Below, in pieces: positions 31,481 to 43,494 of a DNA stretch of 64,000 nucleotides. This DNA is from Zygnema cylindricum. Lineage: Eukaryota > Streptophyta > Zygnematophyceae > Zygnematales > Zygnemataceae. Position numbers and translations under genes: made by a program. The stretch covers positions 71,364 through 135,363 of the forward strand of contig JBBHKE010003189.1 in NCBI GenBank assembly GCA_037447655.1, read 5' to 3'. How positions within the stretch are numbered: the stretch's first letter is position 1; the number at the start of each line of letters is the position of its first letter. Under the pieces are notes generated by a model that was not told the DNA's origin, made no database searches, and was given only the letters and a program-made list of their open reading frames with translations.

Positions 31481-32449
31481 TCTCTGGAAGAACCCCCCCC
31501 CATGGTTCTCTTGAAGCCTCAACTTCGACAGCTTGACACAATCCGCTATGAAGTGTCCCGTTTTTTGCAAAAGTGACAAAGACCCTTTGGGGGCCTCGGT
31601 CCTCCAGACTGATCTCTCTCTCCTTTGAATGGTTTCTTCGGATCCTTCCCTCATCGGTTTCCTCCTGCAGCTAGAGTTTGGATGCTTTTTCCACCCCTCC
31701 TAATCTCAATTGTGTTCTCTTGCATAAGTATCATCCGGACCAGTGTGTTCCACTTCCATGAACTGTTAGTCATTTCCTGTACTCGGTAAACTATGTTGTC
31801 ATACTCGTCGGGTAACTTCACGATGAGAGTGTTAACTTTCATCTTCATTGTACCTATCCTCCGTCTCCATATACAAACAAGAGAGATCATTACAATAGTC
31901 TAATATCTTTCCCTCTTCGTAAGAATAATTCCCTAACTTTTGTTTGGCCAATTGGAGCTCCTGAATAGTACCACCTCTATAGATTTCCACCAAACTCACC
32001 CACAACTCCTCGGCCTTATAAATGTGAAGATGGGGGGTTGCCAAAGCCTGAGTGAGGTGTCTTAGAATGAAGTTTTTGGCAGCCATGCTGATGTCTTCCC
32101 ACGTTTGGGTGTCGTTCTCCGCGGTCTTCACTGTCCCCGCTCCGGGTGCCATGGTAATAGGAGCAATATGAGTAAGAGGCGTCTCCTTTTCTTTCCCTTT
32201 TTCGGACACACTGCTGTTCCCATCATCTGCCTCCTCTGCTGCAGCACAGGTTGCTGCAAATAACCTTATTCCACCAAACCCTGGTGGAGTTCGCTTAGGT
32301 GGACGTTTCACTTGTCCACTGATAATACCCCAGTATCGTTTTTTGCACAAAGCCCCTATCATCGTGGCTTCCCAATAGATGAACCCATATCCATTGAAGG
32401 TGGGCACCCTAGAGGGTGGGCCCATAACTTGCAATTTTGTGTCCTCCAT
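31481..32449 (-). pseudogene. Copia element A: Gag, frameshifted
   Basis: The open frame 32449-31832 starts MEDTKLQ and contains PTFNGYGFIYWEATM and KKRYWGIISG, typical of the Copia Gag N-terminus. It then shifts frame near 31850 into KVNTLIVKLPDEYDNIV (31890-31651). It shifts again to a degenerate zinc-knuckle region, KTGHFIADC near 31550, whose first Cys pair is lost. The first codons (32449-32430) lie inside the LTR end. Confidence 0.8.
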
Positions 32450-33438
32450 TGGACTACAAATTTCAAGAAGCCTCTCGATAGCTTTTAACTAACCCACTTT
32501 CAGCCACAACCACTGCTGCCCAAGAGGACAAATTGACACTCTAACTGCACCCTTGTGCAGCTTGGACTCCACGAGTCCGTAGCAAAAAAAATCACTGAAA
32601 ACAGCCAACTAGCCGATAAATCATAAGGTGGCAAAGATGGCAATTTATATAAACTCTTAAAAAGAGAGGTGCCTGTCTACAAAAAAAAATACTAAGTCCT
32701 AAACCCCTTTCACAACCCCTATATACTATAGTACGATGTAATCAAATCATTGTGTAGTATAGAAAGGTACTACGGCCGATGTACTTTCTGTACGTCCTGT
32801 GTACGACAAGGCCATTGAGTGGACGCGTGTTCATGTTTTACTCGTCCTTATGTTCCCCAAAATTTCCGCGACCAAATGTTATCTCTCCGCGTGGCGTTTG
32901 GTCATGCCATGTCCGAAAACCGCCAAAGTGACCATTCCGAGATCTCGGTGCTGATATGTGCCGTTGGATGAAAAACCGACATTTAATGTGAATCGACGAA
33001 TTAAATGTCTGATTCATTTGTTTCGTGCGGATAACATGTTCGCACTATATTTCAACTGGTTCTATGTTCCCTTATTCATAATTGCGTTAATTTAATTAAT
33101 AATCATATCATAGTTTATATATTTATCACACCTTATATATACTAGCGAACTTCTACGACAGACCGGTTAAAAGGTGATGGCTACGCCTCGCTTGGCAGGT
33201 CGGAGGTTCGAGTCTTGCCGGACTCAACCTTTGTTTGAGAGTGACTTATGTCACTTTTTAGTCGTGCTTATAGAGTTGAGGCAGCCATGGCTCCATCACT
33301 CTCTCTCTCCTTCAGTGACTACAACATGTATGGGGGCTAGAGAGAAGGTTTGGAGGTAGGCTACCTGCGCTTGTCTTGCCTTTTTCATTTTAACTAATTC
33401 GACCTATAAAATACACTATAAATCTAGCTATTTCAACA
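32430..33438 (-). mobile_element. 5' LTR of Copia element A (1009 bp)
   Basis: On the minus strand it runs TGTTGAAATAGCTAG to AAAATTGCA, the same borders and length as the two solo LTRs. It contains a TTTATATAAA TATA-like box near 32645. The tRNA-like module is at 33160-33228. The bases following the LTR, AGTTATGGGCCCACC, do not resemble the usual initiator-Met tRNA primer site TGGTATCAGAGC. Confidence 0.88.
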
Positions 33439-33778
33439 TTGTATATTGGTAGCCATTTGCTGATAACCGATATGCTCCTTTTTTGTCCTACGGATAATCA
33501 AAATATTGGTATGACATATCGGAACGGGTGTTATCGCGATAAAAATCGATAATATCGATTTTTTATCGCGATAACACTGATTCGATAACCATTGGCGATT
33601 ATTTGTACTCCGGTACGGAATGGATTGTGAAAAAAAAAAATCCATACTCATTTCGTACAATGTTTCCGTACTATAAATTCCGTATTATTTGAAAGGATGT
33701 AATGGCAACCCTCATCGTTCGATAACCGATAACTATCGATATTGGTTTTATTGCGTAATATAATCTTGATACATAACT
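33439..33778. mobile_element. hAT-2 relative, reverse and internally deleted
   Basis: Reverse complement of hAT-2: CGATAACCGATAACTATCGA near 33718 and GATAACCGATATGCTCCTTT near 33462. Terminal repeats are decayed. It directly abuts the family A LTR on the left and MITE-1 on the right. Confidence 0.7.
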
Positions 33779-33779
33779 C

Positions 33780-34000
33780 TACACCGTGTATTGTTGTTAA
33801 TGCTAATATTTTTGTTCGCCACTTAAAATGTCATTTCTCTGTACACACTTGTCGGGTTTTTATCAGACGATTGCAATTGAATGTTAAGATTATCAGCTTC
33901 CGATTGGCGGCCCCAAACTGAAAATCGGATAGGTGTGTACGGAGAAAAGATGTTTTCAATGGCGAAAAAAATATTAACCTTAATAGCGATTTAAGGTGTA
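33780..34000. mobile_element. MITE-1 copy (221 bp)
   Basis: TACACCGTGTATTGTTGTTA at the left and GCGATTTAAGGTGTA at the right, with internal TTCGCCACTTAAAATGTC against GATGTTTTCAATGGCGAA. Immediately followed by reverse repeat C. Confidence 0.8.
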
Positions 34001-34230
34001 TAATTCAAATTGTGAAAGTGCACGCACATAATACGCAATTTTAGATTTTGAAACGAAATTGGTCGGTTTCAAAATCTTTGACGATTTTAAAGATTGGATC
34101 CTCAACTTAAGCGGAACCACTCCAATCGAAACACGTATATAAAAACTTATTTACTGACGTTACTCAATGTAACCGAGGCCTTTGTATTACAAAAATATTG
34201 TTGCCCGTACAATTAATGAGACCTCTCGAT
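34001..34230 (-). repeat. repeat C (reverse copy, uninterrupted)
   Basis: Reverse complement of the block at 22820-23045 (ACGTATATAAAAACTTATTT, AATGTAACCGAGGCC, TTGCCCGTACAATTA). It keeps the target site into which hAT-1 inserted in the 26.4-kb copy. Confidence 0.75.
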
Positions 34231-35324
34231 CTATCCTCGCCTAATAATTTACAATAATAGGGATTTTCCATTTTACAGTCTGTAGAATTCGCATTGATTT
34301 TTCATGTTAGAAAATTGCCTCAACCGAACCGGAAAAAGTAAAATAACCGATATGCAATTTGACGAACCGAACTACGAAATGAATTCTTGTTTGGTTCGGT
34401 TTGTTTCGGTTCGGTTTACGCCAAACAGGGCCGAGTGCAACTACACTCTACCGTATCATACGATATTTCCTAATATGGAATGTATCCTCGCACCAAATCG
34501 TTGGATAGGACGGTTAGGACGGGGTTCGCTACATAATGATGCGGATAAGGTTTGTGTCGAAATTACTGGAAACTAATTTTGCTTGCTACCCAAACTGTCG
34601 TCATAGAGATAACCTCTGTCGTACGGATAACAGGGATGACGATCTATGTGATCCCGCCTTCATCCGTTTACAGTAAAAGTAAGACTTTAAAGTCTTCACA
34701 TTTAACTCCGATCTCTAAAACCTCCAACGTTAAAAGCGCACGCAACGAGTGGACGGTTTAGATTGTCCAGCGTGGCTGAATATCATCCACGGTTCCTTAC
34801 GACGCATTTGTCGCATGAAGCTGGTCGCTTGGACAACGACATTATTGTACTCCTATTCCGCAGCCCGTTAGAAGAAAAATCAAAGATCGTCGCATGACTT
34901 CGCAAGTCGCCTCCCTCTGTTTTTTGACGAAAAACGAACAACAGACTTCAGTACGCCGTCGGAAACCCGGACGACATCGGCATCATAAGGTTACGTCTTC
35001 GTGGAATTCTCACCGTCGATTTCGGTCTGAGTTTGTCAGAATAGGGTACTGTACGAAATCGTAAGCTCTTTCTTCATCGTCGTACGCTGACGACTTCTTG
35101 ACATCGCCCACCGTCCGATCTAGGTCTACATTTTTCGCTCGCATCTTTCTACCTCGATGTCGCACACTGTCGCTCGCTGTAGCACCAGGTCGCAGAGTCG
35201 CTCCAGTCGCCTCGCTCCCTTATCCATTTCCAGCATCGTCGCTTTATTTTTGGCTCCATTTCCTCTCTCCCTCCTCTCTCCCCTTCACCCTCCCGTGTTT
35301 CTTACACGTGCCTAAGCCGAAGCC
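34231..35324. other. intergenic and presumed promoter/5' UTR of the plastid bL12 gene
   Basis: No gene is supported in 34231-35000. The last about 90 bases before the start codon at 35325 are pyrimidine-rich (TTTCCTCTCTCCCTCC, CTCTCTCCCCTTCACCCTCC), like the CT-rich leaders of plant ribosomal-protein genes. I see no clear TATA box. Confidence 0.45.
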
Positions 35325-35849
35325 ATGGCCGCCCTTTCTCAAACCATGTCTGTGAAAGCTCCGGCAGCTTTCTCCCTCTCCTCCTCCCGGAATTCTTCCG
35401 TTTCTCGCCGCTCTATCTCTCTTCCTCGCCGCTCCGTATCTCTCTCTGTCTCCGCAACTGCTGTGGATATGGACAGACTCGTTGCTGACGTCAAAAGCCT
35501 CACTCTCGAGCAAGCCAGAATCCTCACTGACAGACTCCAGGAAGAGCTTGGAGTCTCAGCAGCCGCCATGATGCCCATGGGAGGAGGCGTAGCTGCTCCT
35601 GCAGCAGCTGAAGCAGCTCCAGTGGTCGAAGAGAAGACCGAGTTTGACTTATTTTTGGATGAAGTTCCTTCCAGTTCAAGAATTGCTGTGATTAAGGTTG
35701 TCAGAGCTTTGACAGGATTAGGGTTGAAGGAAGCAAAAGACATGATCGAAGGATTGCCGAAGAAAGTGAAGGAGGCTGTGGCGAAGGAAGATGCCGAGGA
35801 TGGTTTGAAGCAATTGGAGGCTGCTGGAGCTAAATGCAGTGTTAAGTAA
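35325..35849 (+). CDS. RPL12: plastid 50S ribosomal protein L12 (bL12c), nuclear-encoded precursor
   Basis: A 174-residue precursor of the L7/L12 stalk protein, which recruits elongation factors to the chloroplast ribosome. Residues 1-47 are Ser/Ala/Arg-rich (SLSSSRNSSVSRRSISLPRR) with no acidic residue, a typical chloroplast transit peptide. The N-terminal dimerisation helix region follows (DRLVADVKSLTLEQARILTD), then an Ala/Gly/Met hinge (about 83-105). The conserved C-terminal domain EFDLFLDEV, IAVIKVVRALTGLGLKEAKD, MIEGLPKKVKEAVAKEDAED runs to the end. The length suits the family after transit-peptide removal (about 125 aa). There is no intron. The first ATG was chosen because it gives a full transit peptide; a second Met is at residue 8. 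Confidence 0.96.
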   Translation: MAALSQTMSVKAPAAFSLSSSRNSSVSRRSISLPRRSVSLSVSATAVDMDRLVADVKSLTLEQARILTDRLQEELGVSAAAMMPMGGGVAAPAAAEAAPVVEEKTEFDLFLDEVPSSSRIAVIKVVRALTGLGLKEAKDMIEGLPKKVKEAVAKEDAEDGLKQLEAAGAKCSVK

Positions 35850-37880
35850 ATGGTATTTTATGAAGAGAAGGAAGGGATTCTGGGGGTTTTAGGGTTTTAC
35901 AAGGGTTGAACGCTTAAGAGCTTTCTGCTGTTATTGCTTGGTAGGTGAGCCATCTAGAAAGTAGATTTAGGTAATAGAAGTTTTAAAGTTATAAATTTTC
36001 AATTTTTTAAACAATTTTCGTGAAATTTGCTGTAAATGTTTTGGGAGACACTTACGAAATAGAATGAAATTAGATGGTTGATGACATATGTTTGTGTCTT
36101 GTGGTCTGCATTGTAAACGATGATATGGTGAAGTATGTAAACATGTGTATGTTGTTGACGATGATGTATGCTATTGTTAAAAAAAAAATGTACAAAATAT
36201 ATACAAAAAAATATAAAAATTTAGGTTTTTTTTATTTTTTCTTCAAAAAATAGAAAAAATACGTTTTTAATTGTAAAAAAAAACAAAAGAAAAAAAAATG
36301 TTCTTTAAAAAAATAAAAAAAATGTTTTCTTTAATTGGAACTCTTGCAATTAAACAAAAGCAGACATAATAAATTGAACAAACAAAATTATGATAAAAAA
36401 CTAAATTCAATAGTAAATTATAAAAATATATATATATCCACATATAAAACTTTTTTGTTTCTCAAGTAAATTATTTCATTATTTATATGTAGATTTTATA
36501 ATTTTATAGAAATTATTTCAAACATTAGTAAAATTAAAAAAAAAAAATCAATTATTTATTGTAGGACTTCAAAAGAATAAAAAAATATAGACGTGCATAC
36601 AATGAATAATAATAAATAGCTACAAATAAGTATAAATAAAATAGTAGAGAAAATAGAGACGTGTATACTAAAACATAAGTAGTTAGTTACAGGTATAACA
36701 AAACAAAATAGAGAAAATACAGAAGTAAAAATCCAAATAAGAAAAAAAAATTAACATTGAATAATCTTTGACAACGGAAGAACAAAAAAAAAAATGTGTG
36801 CACTAAAAATAAATAGTTACGAACATATATAAATAAAATAAGATAGAAAAAAATCAAACATGAGAATCCAAATAAAATTGTAAAAGAAACCAACAATAAA
36901 GTACTATTGACACTGTCTTTTAAGCACATAGATTTAGATAGACAAGAGAAGAAAATTAAACTGTCAAGAAAAAGAGAAAACTAAAAAATTAATAGAAAAA
37001 ACTAACATCAAATTACCTTTAACACCCCTTTTGAAGCTAAAAGCTATAAATAAATATAGATGGACAAATAAGACAAATTGTTAATTTAGGAAAAGGCGGA
37101 AAGTGAAAACCAAAAGACAAACGATGTTCGTTCAAATGGGGCAATCCGTGTATAAGTTACAAACTCTCATCTTCGACACATTTAAAAAAATAAAAGTGCA
37201 GTGACACCATGTGACAGATTTCTTTGTACTATAAAATGCAACCATTTACTCTGCCTCAATAGTAAGACAAGTAGACAAGTTGTAGTGGGTTGTTTTCTGC
37301 ATGACTAATATATAACCATAACAAAACTTAGTTCATTTATGATGAACAAGGTTACGGATAAATGCAAGTGCTCCTTAAGAGTCGGGAAAGAATTCTTTTG
37401 TTGCATGAAATGTAACCATATACACGCTGTAGTAGGTTGTTTTATGAATGACAAAAAAATAAGCCCATTGCTCAACTAAAAAACATGGGCCATAGTAGGG
37501 CGACAAGGAATTTCAATCAACAAAGTCGAACAAAGTAGTAAAACTAGAAGAGAAGAAAGTGAGGCGAAGAGATTTTGTGCTGTGGGAGTAACAAGAGACG
37601 ATTAGTCGTGGCAAGGTGACCAAAAGCGAGGCGTCGCAAAAATTCAGTTAGTTTAGTGACAATAATAACAAGATCCAATTGGGTGGTTTAAATTGTTATC
37701 ATGAGGGCACCAACCATGGGAGTACGTGGCTTGAAGGGAGCGAGAAAAAATAATATCATCGGCAAAAAAGAAAAGAAAAGAGCATTCGCATCTAACGGAG
37801 TGGATATGGAGAAGGAATTTGCCATGGCAAAATTGTCCAAAGGGTCAAAGATAAAAGTATATTGGGGGAGAAAACACTTT
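35850..37880. other. 3' flank of bL12 gene and AT-rich intergenic DNA
   Basis: Downstream of the stop codon the sequence becomes very AT-rich with many A and T runs (36180-36960). No exon, RNA gene or transposon end is recognised. Confidence 0.5.
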
Positions 37881-38267
37881 TAACAAAATCTGGATATTTG
37901 AATAATACGTGATTTCACCAAGGTCATTCATGTGAAAATGATCTATTAGTAGCTTTTTGGCCATGGGAGTTTTTAAAAGAGAGGGGCCGATACGATCATC
38001 AACAAAAATGGCAACACACCAAAAAATCGCCAAAGCCACAAGAATAAATACTACAATTGACACCAACGGAAGTAAAGCTTTTCGTTTCAACGTATTATCA
38101 ATATTATGATTCCACACATTAACACATTGTTTCAAATCTTGCATAACTTTTAGAGGTTGGAAAAGTAAATGTTTGTAAACAAGGGAAAAACATCTTTTGG
38201 GTTGTTGCATATCAACGTCTTCAACTGCAATTTGGAAAAACTTTGGCCAACCAAACGAACTTTGCAT
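37881..38267 (-). pseudogene. relic of a Copia reverse transcriptase
   Basis: A 140-codon minus-strand frame. GWPKFFQIAVEDVDMQQ resembles the RT segment around AWF.KF...L...GF.QS. CVAIFVDDRIG (near 38020-37980) resembles the catalytic YVDD box. HFHMNDLGEITYYSNIQ resembles the HFKMTDLGE...LGI block. The order fits RT, but about 40 residues of unrelated sequence separate the first two blocks. No LTR or other Copia domain is seen nearby. Confidence 0.55.
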
Positions 38268-39540
38268 TTGCCCATTGATCTATCAAGTTTTTGTTTGACT
38301 CGGAAAACCTATTTTGGAATTGATAGTTATTTGACTTCTTTAGGAGGGAGACGAGCTAAGAAAATAGATGTAGAGACATCGACCAAATAACTGTATGTCA
38401 AACAAACATGCCCTATTGTTTGAATAAGACAAGAGGGAGGGCTTGAGACCGAGTGGGATTTTGACGAGGCGGAGGCGGAGGGTCCAAATCAAAATGAGAA
38501 GAGGACAAGAGGGGGACTAAGTAAAAAACATGGTTAGGGAAAGGGAACCTAAAAGACGATCTTCCTCAAAATAAACGGGGAAGATTGGTAGGGGTGAGGT
38601 TTAAATGACGTGCCTTTAACAATATAATTATTGAGAGAAGGAGATCTAAGAGAGATAGCAGGGGGAAAAGAAGAACGAAGTGACTGGAAAATGAGAAAGT
38701 GTGTGGATTTGGAGGGAGGATGTGGAGAGCGTGAGGAAACTAAAGTTTGTTGGAGAGGGAGTACACAGTGAAGTGCCCTAGGGAGGGAGATGTAGAAAAT
38801 AAATATTTGAGGAAACAAATAGAGGATGCGAAACTCACTTTTTAGGGGTCCAAAGGGGGCTAACATTGCTTAAATAAGAAAAATACAATGCGATAATGAA
38901 ACGTTAACATTAGTTGGGGCAGGCGATTGCTTAATCACAAAAGGGAGCATGTCACAAGAAGGGTAATCATTTGGACAAACCCTCTTTGGACCGAATGTCT
39001 ATAGGCTTCACGAGATTTCGTGCGTGATGCGAAATCAGTTTGAGAGAATTTAGAGGGTCGCCACATCTAAAATAAATGAGCGGATTGTCGTACTATATCC
39101 ACCGTAGAATCTACTTCAACAGGGACGACTATTGCACCTAAGATTGGCGACAACGCTAATGGAAGAGTCTCCATGAGGCACAAAATGATTAGCATTCGCG
39201 TATGCCACGAAACCATACGACGTAAAGGGGAATATTACCACCGTGGAGGGAAGGAAACAGATTTGGCCGAAGGACATCCATTTCACTATAAGGAATCCAA
39301 TTATGTGGAGGTTTGTCTTGTTAACACCAATTTCGAAATGGCATGTTGTAGGTGGTAAGTATCTGTAATACCAAACCAACACCATATCCAAATTTGAGGT
39401 GGACGAGAGTAAGTTTGTAATCCTCATGTTGACTTGTAAGAGAAAATGTAAACACGGGGGGCATTACAATGTGTTAAGAAACACAAGTGTATGCGCACTA
39501 AAATAGAGTTGTCCACGGATGTTGGGCAAACAGCGTTGGA
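38268..39540. other. intergenic, no gene seen
   Basis: Moderately purine-rich sequence. Open frames 38549-38866 (-) and 39116-39427 (-) have no recognisable domain. It may contain old transposon remains that are too decayed to name. Confidence 0.4.
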
Positions 39541-39785
39541 TAGTCCTCAAACTATAACGCATGCATTTGAATTGACTACGAGCAACTTAGGAGTATTAAT
39601 ACCCATATGCCACTTGATAGTAAATTTTGATAAAGCCTAAGTAAGGACAAAAAACCTCCATTCACGAACTATAATTCATGCATTTGAATCGACAATGAGC
39701 AAGTTAGGGGTATTAATACTCATATGCCATTTGATAGTAAACATCAATAAAAACTAACTAAGGACACAAAACCTCCATTCACGTT
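39541..39785 (+). repeat. tandem duplication, two units of about 122 bp
   Basis: Both units contain ACTATAA-GCATGCATTTGAAT-type starts, then GAGCAACTTAGGAGTATTAA (unit 1) or GAGCAAGTTAGGGGTATTAA (unit 2), then CATATGCCA and CAAAAAACCTCCATTCACG. They are about 88-90% alike by eye. Confidence 0.85.
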
Positions 39786-40054
39786 ATAAACCTCTTGATC
39801 CATTTTAGTTGTTAGTTTTTGTGATACAAACAAATGTAAAAAGTTGTAAAGAGATCATTTTGTAATTGAAGTGTTAAGCGATAATACATCTATAAGATCC
39901 CAGAATGGGTATTATTGTATTTTTTGTTCGCGAACACCACGGGCGGCGCACGATTTTCTTTTTATAAGGTAGGTAATCCTTTTTTTTCCTGTTATAAATA
40001 ATCTTTCTTCTACATAACGGTTGTGTTGTTTTGGAAACCTTGAGTTCTCTCTAT

Positions 40055-40270
40055 ATCTTGCTGCCATGCTGCGCTAAGTCTCACATCGCAGCTAGAAACC
40101 TTGAGCACTCTACACTTGTTGCTGTGCTGCTATGCTGCTCTGATCTGACATCGCAGCTGCGCTGCACTTCTAATATCACAGCTGCGCTGACAGATCATAG
40201 CAGTCATAGCAGTCATAGCACTCGTAGCAGTCGTAGCAGAGTCATAGCAGCTATAGCAGTCTGCGCAAGA
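40055..40270 (+). repeat. GCTGCTATG / TAGCAG simple repeats
   Basis: GCTGCTATGCTGCTCTGAT and CACATCGCAGCT repeats are followed by about ten CATAGCAGT/CGTAGCAGT units up to 40260. The minus-strand frame with TATSAMTAMTAM across it is repeat-derived. Confidence 0.8.
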
Positions 40271-40796
40271 AAGGTGTTCTGAATGTTCTGAATATGAGTC
40301 AGTTTGTGTGAAGATAAATTGACGAGGACATGATTTAGTGAGTATGTAAACTCGAAAGGGAGTACACAGATTTGGTGCACTCCAGGCACACGTGTCGGTC
40401 CGTGAGAAAGCTACCATTGAGTTAAACTCATTGGAAATAAATATCCACAACCATTACGGTCAAAACCGCATATGATCTTTAACTTGAACGCTGAGTGTCT
40501 GAACAATACTTGATCACTAAGTTTGTATTGTACTAACTTTCGATGTTGGCCAGTGCACACTAACAATTTAACCGTAATTTCTTAAAAATTAGATTTTATT
40601 GGTGGATAGTCGAAAACATTATGCTAACAAAGTTGGTAACAAATTGTAACATTTTTATTGATATTTCACAATGGGATTAAAGGATCTAAGAGGTACGTGT
40701 TAGATGATGTATGTATTGTAACTATTTGATGTTATGTAAAATTGAGATTTAAAGGTGTAGCTTGATTGCTATTTTGATATGCAGCTTGTTATGATT

Positions 40797-41309
40797 CGCT
40801 GTGGAAATGAATTGTTACGTTTAGCGTGTCGTCTCAGTCCCAGTTTTGCTGGTTCGTTTTACTTCAATGTGTGGATTCAGTTTGGCGTCATTTGATTTAA
40901 GTTGGCGTCTTATGAGTTGTTAGTTGTTTCGTCCGTTGCGTTTTGTCCGGTACGGTTTATAATGTTATTTAGTGCGCTGTAATGTTGTGTTTCGCTTTCA
41001 GTGCGCGCCATTCAGTTTCGGCGCACACTGTCTGTATTAGGCGCACATTCCCTACCTTTGGCATATCTTCATTTGCAGCTTTATCACTAAGTGTTAGTGG
41101 TAGTTTTACGTCGGTTGGGCAGAAGTATTTTAGTGAGGAGAGTTGTGTAGTTTATCATTATCAAGAAGAGAAGGAAGAAAAAATATGTTGTAAGAAAGTC
41201 CTCAATTAAGTATATTATTGATTGGGGAATTCTGTGAGCTCCTAACTGAATGCTTCCGCATGCTATTTGAATTGAATGTTCTGTAGTAAGCCGTGCTCCA
41301 TTTCTATCA
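40797..41309 (+). mobile_element. 5' LTR of Copia element C (513 bp)
   Basis: TGTTATGATTCGCTGTGG to CCATTTCTATCA. The 3' LTR at 46274-46797 is nearly the same over its length. Five bases before it (CAGCT) do not match the five after the 3' LTR (AGAGG), so no target duplication is seen. Confidence 0.93.
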
Positions 41310-41310
41310 T

Positions 41311-41325
41311 TTGGTATCGGAGAAG
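41311..41325 (+). other. primer-binding site of Copia element C
   Basis: TTGGTATCGGAGAAG directly follows the LTR. It fits the initiator-Met tRNA complement TGGTATCAGAGC with a G for A change. This contrasts with element A, where no such site is present. Confidence 0.75.
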
Positions 41326-41367
41326 TCCTTAGTATCCGGTATCATCAATCAGGGGTGATTTGTTTCT

Positions 41368-43494
41368 ATGGGAAGGAAGAAGAAGGTGGGAAGGAAGAAG
41401 AAGGTCGCAACTCCACAGTTTGCTCCTGCGCAGTCTGATACTCCAGGGCCGAGTCGTGGGGGCTTCAGTGCTGCACAATTCGAAGAAGCTAAAGATACAG
41501 ATACTTCTGCACAGGAGGAAGAAGCAAGAGGGGGAGCAGCAAGAGGGGGAGCAGCAGGAGGAGCAGGGATGTTTCTCACAGTGGAAAGGCTTCAAACACT
41601 TCTAACTGGAGTTTTTGAAGGCGTGCTCTCAGCTGCCCCTCAAGGGGGCAGGCTGCAAGTCTACAATAGAGGAGGTAGTGGATACGTGGATGGAGAAACT
41701 GAAGATGAGAGGAGAGAAAGAATCCGGAAAGGAAAATTTGAAGCCGAAGATGAATCTGACTCGGAGGAAGACGACGATGAGGAGGATGATAAACTGATGC
41801 AGATGCCTGGCAAAGTCGTTCTCTTCAATGGAACGAACTACTATATCTGGAAGAGATATATTCAAGGACACATATTCAAAGACAGATATATTCAATGACA
41901 GTTCAAACTTTGACGTCTTTGGAAGATTGTTACATGAGAGGAGCCTATGCCGATTTCTGGTCGCAAGGCTAGAAATAGATAGAGACGTAGGAATGTTGCC
42001 GCCTATACCAGATTAATGCAAACCTATACCCCTGCAGTTCATGATTATTTCTTGACACATGATTCTGTACATGAATGTTGGCGGGCCATTGAAAACGAAT
42101 TTGAAAAAGGAATTCAAAATCGGGGTCAACATGCATATAAAGAATTTCAGAACTTTAAGATGACTTCGAATGAGTCGATTGGAGACGCTTCAAAACGATA
42201 CAATCTGATTGTGGAACGTTTAGCGGCTACCGGTCAGTTTGTTATTGAGGCGGACAAGGTGACCGGCTTTCTTAATGCCTTGCCGGAGAGGCTTTTCCAT
42301 CTAAAAGAAATTTTGAGTGTAAAAAAGAGGTTGATTTATTCATTTATTATATCATACTTGAAAGATAACGCATATAATCGAGGGAGTCCTTCTCGGAGCA
42401 CTCCTCCCTCCGGTTTGTTAAATTCAACCAATTCTAATTCCGCCGACTTATCTTATCTCCGTGATGGCGGAAGAGGAGGAGGAAGGGGAGGAGGCCCGAG
42501 AGGTAGAGGAAGGGGACAAGGGAAAAACGAAAATCCAAAGCCCTTTCCGTCCGCCCCCGACCTGAATTCTGTCGCTTGTTTTCATTGCAACAAACTTGGA
42601 CATTTGGCGGTGTCATGTCCCGATCGGCAATGCTACTCTTGCGGCAAATGGGGGCACTTAAGTTCTCAATGCTATACAAAATCGGAAGGAGAAGTTGGAG
42701 GTGGTAGAGAAGGATTTAATGGAGGCTGTGGTGGCTTTAACGGCGGCCGCGGAAGAGGCCGCATAGGTAGCCGAGGAAGAGGACGCTTTGGAGGCCGTGG
42801 TGGTGGCCGTTTTGGCGGTCAAGGACATTTTCTCGGAGACGGTGGATATGAACAGGAAGAGGAAGAAGGTGCTCAGATTTTCACTTGTCTCAACCTCTCG
42901 GTTAATTCATCAACGGAAAACGGAAATGTGGAGAAGGAGTGGGTGATCGATACAGGGGCATCACATCACGTTTGCACCAATGTGACAGTTTTTGATGACT
43001 TGCGACAATTGACAATTCCAAAGAAAATTACGGTTGCAAGCGGACAAGTAATTTCTGTCACCAATGTGGGAACCGTCCGTTTAGACCTTCCCACATTGAA
43101 TTTCGAAGGAAGAGAGCGTGTCACTCCGACCCGTTTGGTCAACGTACTTTATATCCCCGATGGTTCGGTTAACTTATTGAGTGTCCCGCAGATCCAACGC
43201 ACGGGTGGTAGTGTATATGCTCTTGGAGATTCGACAATTCGCATTGTTAATAAAAAATGAGTCATCATTGGTGAAGGGGAAGTTACGGAAAATATGCATA
43301 GTCGATTAGTTTGGCGGCGGTCTAAGGTTAATGCACATCCGAATATGATTTTGAATCAAATTTCAGAATTTAAAGGTGATTTAAGTCTTTGGCATCGCCG
43401 AATGTGTCATACATCCGAGGGAAACCTAAGGAGGATGATCAAAACCGGTTGTGTGAGAGGGTTAGATTTGGCTTCGGGTGAAAAATTTAATTGA
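41368..43494 (+). pseudogene. Copia element C: Gag, zinc knuckles and protease (stop codons)
   Basis: All parts lie in one reading frame with internal stops (41896, 42013, 43258, 43492). 41368-41898 is an N-terminal extension, basic then acidic, reaching FNGTNYYIWKRYI (Gag start). A short duplicated ATATTCAA patch near 41860-41895 disrupts Gag. 42016-43260 gives the rest of Gag with two zinc knuckles (CFHCNKLGHLAVSC and CYSCGKWGHLSSQC), a Gly/Arg-rich linker, and the protease site WVIDTGASHHVC. 43294-43494 is the GAG-pre-integrase domain (LWHRRMCHTSEGNLRRM). Element D at the window end is the intact counterpart. Confidence 0.92.

Noticed and set aside
34552-35355. Small plus-strand frames upstream of the bL12 gene
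   Set aside because: No domain; the downstream one is CT-rich leader sequence of the ribosomal-protein gene.
42434-42679. Minus-strand open frame in Copia C
   Set aside because: Antisense to the zinc-knuckle region of Gag.
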